Source: Eubacteriales Family XIII. Incertae Sedis bacterium
GTDB taxonomy: Bacteria > Bacillota > Clostridia > Peptostreptococcales > Anaerovoracaceae
Reading direction: 5' to 3'
NCBI GenBank assembly: GCA_031281765.1
Contig: JAITEX010000030.1
Span: 1 to 14,599, forward strand
DNA length: 14,599 bases
The notes under the pieces were generated by a model. It saw only the letters and a list, made by a program, of their open reading frames with translations. It was not told the origin of the DNA and did not search any database. Every line of letters starts with the position of its first letter. Position 1 is the stretch's first letter. Below are positions 7,536-14,599 of this stretch, in pieces. Both the position numbers and the translations under genes were made by a program.

Positions 7536-9299
7536 TTGGCGGAATTAATTAAACGGACCCATTATTGCGGAACACTGCGCGAATCCGATAGAGGGGAACG
7601 CGTCTGCGTAAACGGATGGGTGAACAAGAGCCGCCGGCTTGGCGCGCTCGTCTTTACGGATATACGCGATAAGACGGGGATAGTACAGGCCGTGTTTTCC
7701 GAAGGGCTCACGGACGGAATTTTTGCGGCTGCGGAGGGTCTGCGCAGCGAATTTGTGATTGGCGTCACGGGCAGGGTGCGCGCGCGCGAATCCGTGAATA
7801 ACGGTATTCCGACGGGCGCTATCGAGATCGCGGCCGAATCCCTGACCATCTATTCCCGGGCGGATACGCCGCCCATCTATGTGCGGGACGATGATAACGC
7901 GGATGAGAGTCTGCGCCTTGCCTATCGGTATCTCGATCTGCGCAAGCCAAAGATGCAGCGCAACCTCACGTTCCGGCATACGGTGTGCCGCGTGACGCGC
8001 GACTACTTCGCCGATAACGGCTTTACGGAAGTCGAAACGCCTATGCTGATACGGCCGACGCCGGAGGGCGCGCGCGACTACCTCGTGCCGAGCCGCGTGA
8101 GCAAAGGGAATTTTTACGCGTTGCCGCAATCGCCGCAAATGTACAAGCAACTGCTGATGGCCGGCGGTACGGACCGTTACTTCCAAATCGTGAAGTGTTT
8201 TCGCGACGAGGACCTGCGCGCCGACCGTCAACCGGAATTTACGCAGATAGACCTCGAACTGTCCTTCACGGACGAAGATGAAGTGATTGCCGTAAACGAA
8301 GGGTATCTCGCGCGCCTCATGAAGGAGACGAAGGGTATCGAGGTGAGCCTGCCGTTTCCGCGCCTGACGTGGCGGGAGGCGATGGACGCCTACGGAAGCG
8401 ATAAGCCCGACACGCGGTTTGACATGAAAATCGTCGATATTTCGGATGCCGTGCGCGATTCGGATTTCCCGGTCTTTGCGGGCGCATTGGCGGACGGCGG
8501 CTCGGTGCGCGGCCTCTGCGCCGTGGGCGCTGAGGGGTTATACAGCCGCAAGGATGTGGACAAGCTTGCGGACAAAGCAAAGGAGTCCGGTGCAAGCGGG
8601 CTGATATGGATACGGCTTTCGGTTGAGGGCATCAAGTCCTCCGTCGGAAAATTCTTCACGGATGAACAGCTGCTCGGGCTTGCCGCGCGGTTTGGCGCGG
8701 AGCAGGGTGATTTGCTGCTGATAGCGGCCGGGGATGACGCCGTCATTCTCGACGCGCTCGGACGGCTGCGTCTGCTACTCGGCGAAAAGCTTGGGCTTAT
8801 AGACGAGGGGCGCTATGACTTCCTCTGGGTCACGGAGTTCCCGCTCTTTGAATACGATAAGGAAAACGGCAGATACAAGGCTATGCACCATCCGTTTACG
8901 GCCCCGTATGAGTCCGATGCCGGTATGATAGAGAGCGATCCGGGACGCGTCCGCGCGCGCGCCTATGATATTGTGCTGAACGGTTCGGAAATCGGCGGCG
9001 GCAGCATCCGTATCCATGACCGGGATATGCAGGATCGTATGTTCCGCGCGCTCGGGCTCAAAGAGGACGAGATACAAGAGAAGTTCGGCTTTCTGCTTGA
9101 AGCGTTCCGCTACGGCGTCCCGCCGCACGGCGGGCTTGCGTACGGCCTCGACCGCCTCGTGATGCTGCTGCTCGGCGAGGAAAGCATCCGGGACACGATA
9201 GCGTTTCCGAAAAACCAGGCGGCCGAAGACCCCGTCAGCCGCGCGCCCGGGGAAGCGACGACGGAACAGCTCGATGAGCTTGGTCTCGCGCTGCTATGA
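7536..9299 (+). CDS. aspS: Aspartyl-tRNA synthetase, bacterial type
   Basis: AspRS charges tRNA-Asp with aspartate. At 587 residues it has the full bacterial form: an N-terminal OB-fold anticodon domain (about 1-105), the class II core with PTPEGARDYLVPSR (174-187) and QSPQMYKQLLM (198-208), motif 2 at FRDEDLRADRQPEFTQID (222-239), a GAD insertion at about 300-420, and motif 3 in GLAYGLDRLVMLLLG near the C-terminus. The anticodon-domain signature reads KSRRLGALVFTDIRD (31-45), where many bacterial AspRS have RRDHGG or RRDLGG. I cannot tell from sequence whether it discriminates tRNA-Asp from tRNA-Asn. The start is TTG at 7536, 6 bases after AAAGGA (7524-7529). The stop overlaps the nadD ATG by 4 bases. 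Confidence 0.97.
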   Translation: MAELIKRTHYCGTLRESDRGERVCVNGWVNKSRRLGALVFTDIRDKTGIVQAVFSEGLTDGIFAAAEGLRSEFVIGVTGRVRARESVNNGIPTGAIEIAAESLTIYSRADTPPIYVRDDDNADESLRLAYRYLDLRKPKMQRNLTFRHTVCRVTRDYFADNGFTEVETPMLIRPTPEGARDYLVPSRVSKGNFYALPQSPQMYKQLLMAGGTDRYFQIVKCFRDEDLRADRQPEFTQIDLELSFTDEDEVIAVNEGYLARLMKETKGIEVSLPFPRLTWREAMDAYGSDKPDTRFDMKIVDISDAVRDSDFPVFAGALADGGSVRGLCAVGAEGLYSRKDVDKLADKAKESGASGLIWIRLSVEGIKSSVGKFFTDEQLLGLAARFGAEQGDLLLIAAGDDAVILDALGRLRLLLGEKLGLIDEGRYDFLWVTEFPLFEYDKENGRYKAMHHPFTAPYESDAGMIESDPGRVRARAYDIVLNGSEIGGGSIRIHDRDMQDRMFRALGLKEDEIQEKFGFLLEAFRYGVPPHGGLAYGLDRLVMLLLGEESIRDTIAFPKNQAAEDPVSRAPGEATTEQLDELGLALL

Positions 9300-10378
9300 G
9301 AATCGGCGTACTCGGCGGTAGTTTCGACCCCCTGCATCTCGGCCATCTGACGCTTGCGGAAAACGCGCGCGTCAGCGCCGGCCTGTCAAAGGTTCTGTTT
9401 ATGCCGGCGAGCATACAGCCTTTCAAGCAGGATATGCGCTTTTCGCCGGATGATGAGCGCGTAGCCATGATAGAGTTTGCCGCGCGCGAAAACCCGTACT
9501 TTGAACTTTCGTGGGTCGAACTCGAACGGGGCGGCGTCAGCTATACGATAGACTCGCTGCGCGAACTGCGCGCCGGGCTGCCGGCCGGTGATGAACTCGC
9601 GTTTATCCTCGGGACGGATATGTTCCTTATGGTCGAAAAGTGGCATAGGTCGGGGGAGCTGCTGCGCGAATTCGGCCTCATAGTCGGTACGCGCCCGGGA
9701 TACCGGGACGACGAGGTTTCGGCGCTCGCGGAAAAGCTGCGGAGCGCATACGGGACGCGCATAGATATGGTCGGCAGTTCCGCGATGCTGCTGTCCGCTT
9801 CGGAGATACGGAAACGGCTCACACAGGGCGAAAGTATACGGTACCTCGTCCCCGAAGATGTGCGGTGTTACCTGCTCGTGCGCGCGAAAGAAAATCCCTC
9901 CCGCTGGGAGCACACGAAACGCGTCATGGATTTCGCGGCGGAGCTTGCCGCGCGTTACGGCGAAAATGTCTATCGCGCGAAGATAGCCGCGCTGCTGCAC
10001 GATTACTGCAAGGACAGCTCGGGCGGGGTTGAAAACAATCTGACGCACGGAGCGCTTGCGGCGCAAGCGGCTGCCGGGGAATTCGGCATAAGCGACGAGG
10101 ATGTGCTGAACGCGATCCGTTATCATACGACGGGCAGGGAAAATATGAGCCGGCTTGAAATGATACTCTTTATCGCCGATACGCTTGCGCCCGGCAGGAC
10201 CTATTCCGAAGCGGCGCAGCTGCGGGAGCTTGCGCGGAAGGACCTGCGCGTCTGCACCCTTGCCGTGCTGATCGAACTCAAGCGCTATCTCGCGGCAAAC
10301 GGCTATGACAGCTCGCGGGACAGCGAGGACGCCATCAAGTGGTTAGAACAGGAATTGACGGAGACAACAACGAGGTGA
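9296..10378 (+). CDS. nadD: NadD-YqeK fusion: nicotinate-nucleotide adenylyltransferase with C-terminal HD Ap4A hydrolase domain
   Basis: The 360-residue product joins two proteins that are adjacent genes in many Firmicutes. Residues 1-195 are NadD, which converts nicotinate mononucleotide and ATP to deamido-NAD: GGSFDPLHLGH (7-17) with the HxGH nucleotide-binding pair His14/His17, and SASEIRKRL (167-175) in place of the usual ISST-type motif. Residues about 198-335 are a YqeK-type HD phosphohydrolase with His206, His235-Asp236 (LLHDYCKD), His251, His277 in YHTTGRENMS, and Asp295 in IADTLAPGR. YqeK proteins hydrolyse diadenosine tetraphosphate symmetrically to ADP. Both catalytic sets look complete. 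The frame runs without interruption, so this is a true fusion in this sequence. The ATG overlaps the aspS stop (ATGA); rsfS follows after 2 bases. Confidence 0.93.
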   Translation: MRIGVLGGSFDPLHLGHLTLAENARVSAGLSKVLFMPASIQPFKQDMRFSPDDERVAMIEFAARENPYFELSWVELERGGVSYTIDSLRELRAGLPAGDELAFILGTDMFLMVEKWHRSGELLREFGLIVGTRPGYRDDEVSALAEKLRSAYGTRIDMVGSSAMLLSASEIRKRLTQGESIRYLVPEDVRCYLLVRAKENPSRWEHTKRVMDFAAELAARYGENVYRAKIAALLHDYCKDSSGGVENNLTHGALAAQAAAGEFGISDEDVLNAIRYHTTGRENMSRLEMILFIADTLAPGRTYSEAAQLRELARKDLRVCTLAVLIELKRYLAANGYDSSRDSEDAIKWLEQELTETTTR

Positions 10379-10380
10379 GT

Positions 10381-10725
10381 ATGGAATTAACGCAGAGAAT
10401 AGCACATATTATAGACGATAAGAAGGGTGCGGACATCGTTATCATCGACATATCCGGTTTGTCGTCATTCGCGGATTTTTTCATCAACGCGACAGCGTCG
10501 AATACGCGTATGCTCGATACCATCGTGCAGGAAATCGATGCGAAGCTCTCGGCGGACGGCATACAGCCGAAGAGTATCGAGGGCAAAGCGGCTTCGGGCT
10601 GGGTACTCGCGGACTATGGCGACGTGATCGTGAATATTTTCCTTGAGGAACAGCGGAACACATATCAGATAGAAAAGCTCTGGAGCGACGGGGCGTTTAT
10701 CGAATTCAGCGGAAGTGAAAGGTGA
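10381..10725 (+). CDS. rsfS: Ribosomal silencing factor RsfS (Iojap/YbeB family)
   Basis: RsfS binds ribosomal protein uL14 on the large subunit and blocks joining with the small subunit, lowering translation during starvation. The 114-residue protein has the family landmarks: ADIVIIDISGLSSFADFFI (17-35), EGKAASGWVLADYGDVIVNIF (67-87) and the closing YQIEKLWSDG (95-104). The ATG at 10381 is chosen over an upstream in-frame ATG at 10339 because that one lies inside nadD, and because GAGG at 10372-10375 is spaced for 10381; the conserved domain also begins here. The gene sits 2 bases after the nadD-yqeK stop and 15 bases before leuS, a position common for rsfS in Firmicutes. Confidence 0.96.
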   Translation: MELTQRIAHIIDDKKGADIVIIDISGLSSFADFFINATASNTRMLDTIVQEIDAKLSADGIQPKSIEGKAASGWVLADYGDVIVNIFLEEQRNTYQIEKLWSDGAFIEFSGSER

Positions 10726-10740
10726 GGCGGCGGACGGGCT

Positions 10741-13221
10741 ATGAAGAAATACGAACCTGCGGAAATTGAAACAAAGTGGCAGCACCGGTGGGAAGAGGAA
10801 AAGCTGTTTGCAACCGGCGAGGATGCGGAAAGGGAAAACTTCTATTTGCTCGAGATGTTCCCGTACCCGTCCGGAAAGCTGCATATGGGCCATGTGCGGA
10901 ATTATTCCATCGGGGATGTGGCGGCGCGTTTCCTGACGATGAAGGGATACAATGTGCTGCACCCTATGGGTTGGGACGCCTTCGGGCTGCCGGCCGAAAA
11001 CGCGGCTATCAAGAACGGCATCCATCCCTATATCTGGACCAAGGAGAATATCGGCGAAATGCGCGCGCAGCTAAAGCAGCTCGGCTTTGCGTACGATTGG
11101 AACCGCGAGATTGCGACCTGCAATCCCGGTTACTACCGGTGGACACAGTGGATTTTTATCCAGTTCTACAAGGCGGGGCTTGCGTACAAGAAGAAGAACC
11201 CCGTGAATTGGTGCCCGTCCTGCGAGACCGTGCTTGCAAACGAACAGGTGGTGGATGGCCGCTGTGAGCGCTGCGGCGCCGAGGTCGGCAAGCGTGATTT
11301 GGAGCAGTGGTATCTGAAAATCACGGACTACGCTGACCGGCTCTTAAGCGACCTCGACACGCTCGACGGCTGGCCCGCAAAAGTCAAGACGATGCAACGG
11401 AACTGGATTGGCCGCAGCACGGGCGCGGAAGTCGATTTCGGGATCAAAGAGAGCGACAGGAAGCTGAGAATATTCACGACGAGGCCGGATACGCTTTTCG
11501 GCGTGACCTATATGGTCCTCGCCCCCGAGCATCCCTATGTAGATGAGTTGACCTCAGGAACGGACTACGAGGCGCAGGTAGCGGCATTCCGGGATAAACT
11601 TCAGTACCTCAGCGATAGAGACAGAAATTCGACGACGCTTGAAAAGGAGGGCCTCTTTATCGGAAGATACGCCGTCAACCCGCTGAACGGCGCGGAGATA
11701 CCCATCTATATCGCGAACTACGTGCTGATGGACTATGGCACGGGCGCTATTATGGCCGTACCCGCCCACGACACGCGCGACTTTGAGTTTGCCGTAAAAT
11801 ACGACCTGCCCATTATTCCCGTTATCGATCCCGGCAATCCGGACATCGATACGGAGAACCTGAAGGAAGCCTTTGTCGCCGAGGGCGTCCTCATCAATTC
11901 GGGCGCGTTCAACGGCCTGAATAATAAAGAGGCTATCGTCAAGATCACGGATTATCTCGAGGCGGAGCATATCGGCGTGAAGTCCGTCAATTTCCGGCTG
12001 CGCGACTGGCTTATCTCGCGGCAGCGGTATTGGGGCACGCCGATACCGATGATATACTGCAAAAACTGCGGTTGGCAACCCGAAAAGGAAGAAAACCTGC
12101 CCGTGCTGTTGCCGACGGACGTGGAGTTCTCCGGCAAAGGGGAATCGCCGCTGACGACGAGCAAATCGTTCAGGGCCGCGGTCTGCCCCGTCTGCGGAGG
12201 GGAAGCCGAGCGCGAGATAGATACGATGGATACCTTCCTCGATTCCTCGTGGTATTTTTTGCGGTTCTGTGACGCGCGGAACGAAGAAGAGGTATTCGAC
12301 AGGGCCAAGGCGGGCTATTGGATGCCCATAGACCAGTATATCGGCGGGGTGGAACACGCGATACTGCACCTGCTCTATGCGCGGTTTTTTACGAAATTCC
12401 TCTCCGACATCGGGTGGGCGCCCGTTATCGAACCGTTTATGAACCTGCTCACCCAGGGCATGGTGCTGAAGGACGGCGCGAAGATGTCGAAGTCGCTCGG
12501 GAACGTCGTTTCACCCGAGGAAATCATCGAAAAGTACGGCGCGGATACGGCGCGGCTCTTCATACTCTTTGCCTCGCCGCCCGAAAAGGAGCTCGAATGG
12601 TCGGACGCGGGCGTCGAGGGCAGCTACAGGTTCCTGAACCGCGTCTATCGGATCGTCAATGAATTCCTCGAAATCGCGGCGGGCAGTCCGGCAGGCGAAC
12701 CTCCGGCGGCGGCCGGCGCCGATGCCGCGAAAGACCTCACACGCGCAATGAACGCGGCAATCAAAAAGGTCGGCGAGGACATCGGACGCCGTTTCAATTT
12801 CAATACGGCAATCAGCTCTATCATGGAATTTGTGAACGCGATGTACCGGTACAAAGATGCGGGGACTTTCGACCCCGGACTTGCGCGCCGGGCGGCTGAA
12901 ACGCTGATATTGCTGCTTTCGCCGTTTACGCCGCATATCTGCGAGGAACTCTGGGAGGCGGCGGGCCATGAGGCGTCCGTCTACGGCGAGGCGTGGCCGG
13001 AATTTGACGAGGACGCCCTCACGCTCGACACGGTGGAAATAGCGGTGCAGATAAACGGCAAAATCAGAGGGCGCCTGCAGGTCCGGACGGGGCTTTCCCC
13101 GGACGCTCTTGTAGAGGCTGCGCTTGCGGACGAGGCTATCGCGCCGTTTGTGGCCGGCAAAGAAATCATAAAAAAAATCGGTGTCCCGGATAAACTCGTG
13201 AACATCGTTGTCAAAGGATAA
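10741..13221 (+). CDS. leuS: Leucyl-tRNA synthetase
   Basis: LeuRS charges tRNA-Leu and edits mischarged products. The 826-residue class I enzyme has the HIGH-type motif HMGH (48-51) after PYPSGKL, and KMSKS (581-585) in AKMSKSLGNVVSPEEI. A CP1 editing domain occupies about 225-415, with the Thr-rich segment FTTRPDTLFG (245-254) and the conserved editing Asp344 in AVPAHDTRD. Two Cys4 zinc sites look complete: Cys158/161/175/178 before CP1 and Cys440/443/482/485 in the later zinc module. The C-terminal anticodon and tail domains are present. The bacterial one-chain form is intact. The ATG at 10741 has only a poor ribosome site (GGACGGG, 10732-10738), so coupling to rsfS is likely. No T-box fits in the 15-base gap. 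Confidence 0.97.
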   Translation: MKKYEPAEIETKWQHRWEEEKLFATGEDAERENFYLLEMFPYPSGKLHMGHVRNYSIGDVAARFLTMKGYNVLHPMGWDAFGLPAENAAIKNGIHPYIWTKENIGEMRAQLKQLGFAYDWNREIATCNPGYYRWTQWIFIQFYKAGLAYKKKNPVNWCPSCETVLANEQVVDGRCERCGAEVGKRDLEQWYLKITDYADRLLSDLDTLDGWPAKVKTMQRNWIGRSTGAEVDFGIKESDRKLRIFTTRPDTLFGVTYMVLAPEHPYVDELTSGTDYEAQVAAFRDKLQYLSDRDRNSTTLEKEGLFIGRYAVNPLNGAEIPIYIANYVLMDYGTGAIMAVPAHDTRDFEFAVKYDLPIIPVIDPGNPDIDTENLKEAFVAEGVLINSGAFNGLNNKEAIVKITDYLEAEHIGVKSVNFRLRDWLISRQRYWGTPIPMIYCKNCGWQPEKEENLPVLLPTDVEFSGKGESPLTTSKSFRAAVCPVCGGEAEREIDTMDTFLDSSWYFLRFCDARNEEEVFDRAKAGYWMPIDQYIGGVEHAILHLLYARFFTKFLSDIGWAPVIEPFMNLLTQGMVLKDGAKMSKSLGNVVSPEEIIEKYGADTARLFILFASPPEKELEWSDAGVEGSYRFLNRVYRIVNEFLEIAAGSPAGEPPAAAGADAAKDLTRAMNAAIKKVGEDIGRRFNFNTAISSIMEFVNAMYRYKDAGTFDPGLARRAAETLILLLSPFTPHICEELWEAAGHEASVYGEAWPEFDEDALTLDTVEIAVQINGKIRGRLQVRTGLSPDALVEAALADEAIAPFVAGKEIIKKIGVPDKLVNIVVKG

Positions 13222-13253
13222 GAACAAGAAAGATATACAGAAGGAAGAGAACT

Positions 13254-14599
13254 ATGGAAGAAAGCAATAAAAAAGTGAGAGATTTCAGACGGTCGGCGCG
13301 CGCGGCGCGAACCAAGATCGCAAATTCAGGGCGCAGCGCGTCGGGCGGAAAGGCGCAGGCCGCGGGGAGCCGCGGTACGGCGACGAAAAAGGCCGAACAA
13401 AAAAAATCCGTGCCGCAAAAGCAGAAAAATGAAAGGCCGGCGAAGGGCAGGGCGGTAAAAGCGGCGGCGGCAACGGACGAGCTGCGCATCATTCCGCTCG
13501 GAGGCTTGAATGAGATAGGCAAGAACATCACGGCGTTCGAATACGGGGACGAGATCATCATCGTGGATTGCGGTATGTCGTTTCCCGAGGACGAGATGTT
13601 CGGCATCGATGTCGTGATACCGGATTTCGAATACCTCGAACAGAATAGCGCGCGTATACGCGGCCTGCTCGTAACGCACGGGCATGAGGACCATATCGGC
13701 GCCATCCCGTATCTGCTGAAAAAGATACCGATGCCGATATACGCGACGAAGCTGACGATAGGGCTTATAGAATCCAAGCTTGCGGAACACGGCCTGCGGG
13801 CCGATATGCACGCGATAAGCGCGGGCCAGAAGCTAAACGTCGGCGTGTTTGGCATCGAAGCGATACGCATGACGCATTCAATAGCCGATTCGCTCGCTTT
13901 CGCAATCAATACCCCGGTCGGCCTCATATTCCATACGGGTGATTTCAAAATCGATTATACGCCCGTCGACGGTGAACCGATGGACTTTGGCAAACTCGCG
14001 GAGATAGGTTCGCGCGGTGTGCTGCTCATGCTTTCGGACAGCACGAATGCGGTGCGCAAGGGCTATACGAAATCGGAACGGCATCTCGACGCCGTGATGG
14101 ACGGCATATTCCGCGACGCGAAAAGCCGCATTATTGTCGCAACCTTTGCGTCGAACGTACACCGCATACAGACGATTATCAATACGGCCGTGAAATACGG
14201 CAGGAAAGTGACCCTGTCGGGCCGCAGCATGCTGCGGATTCTTGACATTGCGACGGAAATGGGCTATATACAGATTCCCAAGAACGTCCTTATCGACATC
14301 AACCAAATCGGAAAGACGCCGGACAGCAAGCTCGTCATCATCACGACGGGCAGCCAAGGAGAGCCGATGTCGGCGCTGACGCGCATGGCGCTCGGCGACC
14401 ACCGTTCCGTATCCATCAAACACGGCGATAAGATAATACTCTCGTCAAGCCCGATTCCCGGCAATGAAAAGACCGTGTCGAATGTCGTCAATATGCTGCT
14501 CGAACGCGGCGCTGACGTGGTGTATTCGGATATTGCGGACATCCATGTCTCGGGGCACGCATGCAGCGAGGAACTGAAAATCATGCTTTCGCTCATCCG
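13254..14599 (+). CDS. rnj: Ribonuclease J, C-terminus beyond the window edge
   Basis: RNase J is a metallo-beta-lactamase/beta-CASP nuclease with 5'-3' exonuclease and endonuclease activity, acting in mRNA decay and rRNA maturation. The visible 448 codons include PLGGLNEIGKN (81-91), the metal motif THGHEDHIGA (141-150), the conserved SDSTNA, the beta-CASP region with FASNVHRIQ and SGRSM, and HVSGHA near the end. RNase J is usually about 555 residues; here the catalytic core begins near residue 76 after a basic Lys/Arg/Ala/Gly-rich extension, so I expect about 620-630 residues in all with some 180 missing at the edge. The ATG at 13254 has AAGGA (13241-13245) 8 bases upstream. leuS ends 32 bases before it. 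Whether it is RNase J1 or J2 cannot be told; the His and Asp metal ligands present imply an active enzyme. Confidence 0.95.
   Translation, partial: MEESNKKVRDFRRSARAARTKIANSGRSASGGKAQAAGSRGTATKKAEQKKSVPQKQKNERPAKGRAVKAAAATDELRIIPLGGLNEIGKNITAFEYGDEIIIVDCGMSFPEDEMFGIDVVIPDFEYLEQNSARIRGLLVTHGHEDHIGAIPYLLKKIPMPIYATKLTIGLIESKLAEHGLRADMHAISAGQKLNVGVFGIEAIRMTHSIADSLAFAINTPVGLIFHTGDFKIDYTPVDGEPMDFGKLAEIGSRGVLLMLSDSTNAVRKGYTKSERHLDAVMDGIFRDAKSRIIVATFASNVHRIQTIINTAVKYGRKVTLSGRSMLRILDIATEMGYIQIPKNVLIDINQIGKTPDSKLVIITTGSQGEPMSALTRMALGDHRSVSIKHGDKIILSSSPIPGNEKTVSNVVNMLLERGADVVYSDIADIHVSGHACSEELKIMLSLI

Noticed and set aside
10339..10380. Upstream ATG start for rsfS
   Set aside because: It lies within the 3' end of nadD and adds residues not part of the conserved domain; the ATG at 10381 has a spaced GAGG.
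11554..12369. 271-codon open frame on the minus strand opposite leuS
   Set aside because: Antisense to the CP1 region of an intact LeuRS with no supporting signals.
13211..13948. 245-codon minus-strand frame opposite the start of RNase J
   Set aside because: It covers the conserved RNase J core in antisense. The plus-strand frame is the real gene although it runs off the window edge.
1..14599. Defence system, prophage, transposase or CRISPR content
   Set aside because: Every large frame is assigned to a known housekeeping family, and no array, integrase or transposase motif was seen.

Overview
The window is an ordinary, densely packed bacterial housekeeping region. One tRNA-Leu gene lies on the minus strand at the left edge. 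Ten protein genes follow, all on the plus strand and mostly separated by fewer than 70 bases: yajC, fused secDF, rel, an MBL-fold hydrolase, hisS, aspS, a nadD-yqeK fusion, rsfS, leuS and the 5' part of an RNase J gene cut by the right edge. No mobile element, CRISPR array, phage gene, toxin-antitoxin pair or defence system is visible. No stretch longer than 300 bases lacks a gene.

The organism is probably a member of Bacillota (Firmicutes, Clostridia or Negativicutes type) with moderately high GC. Supporting signs are the neighbourhood rel - MBL hydrolase - hisS - aspS, the neighbourhood nadD - yqeK - rsfS - leuS, a bifunctional Rel with an RFKD synthetase motif, RNase J, and a Cys-pair-rich HisRS. 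AUA is used freely for Ile although the DNA is GC-rich. I cannot assign a genus, and an outside lineage such as Synergistota is not excluded.

Layout: bases 1-106 hold the tRNA-Leu(CAA) with an encoded CCA end. Bases 107-243 are a divergent promoter region. Bases 244-3186 encode the accessory part of the Sec translocase (YajC, SecDF). Bases 3187-3352 are the only unusual non-coding stretch: two strong GC hairpins flanked by an imperfect terminal inverted repeat, over which a 48-codon ORF runs. Bases 3353-6168 carry rel and a glyoxalase II-like hydrolase, overlapping by 4 bases. hisS and aspS each start at TTG and each have a TATAAT-like sequence just upstream; the combination of -35 and -10 is good only for aspS. 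From aspS onward the genes form a tight series (aspS/nadD overlap by 4 bases, nadD/rsfS 2-base gap, rsfS/leuS 15-base gap, leuS/rnj 32-base gap).

The genes share a theme of translation and growth control: three aminoacyl-tRNA synthetases and a tRNA, the (p)ppGpp enzyme that responds to uncharged tRNA, a ribosome silencing factor, an NAD biosynthesis enzyme joined to an Ap4A hydrolase domain (Ap4A is a by-product of aminoacyl-tRNA synthetases), and a 5' RNA-processing nuclease. The points most worth a second look are the NadD-YqeK fusion, the secDF-rel hairpin element and its small ORF, an acidic Ala/Pro-rich insert in the SecD head, and the basic N-terminal extension of RNase J. I found no convincing previously undescribed system.
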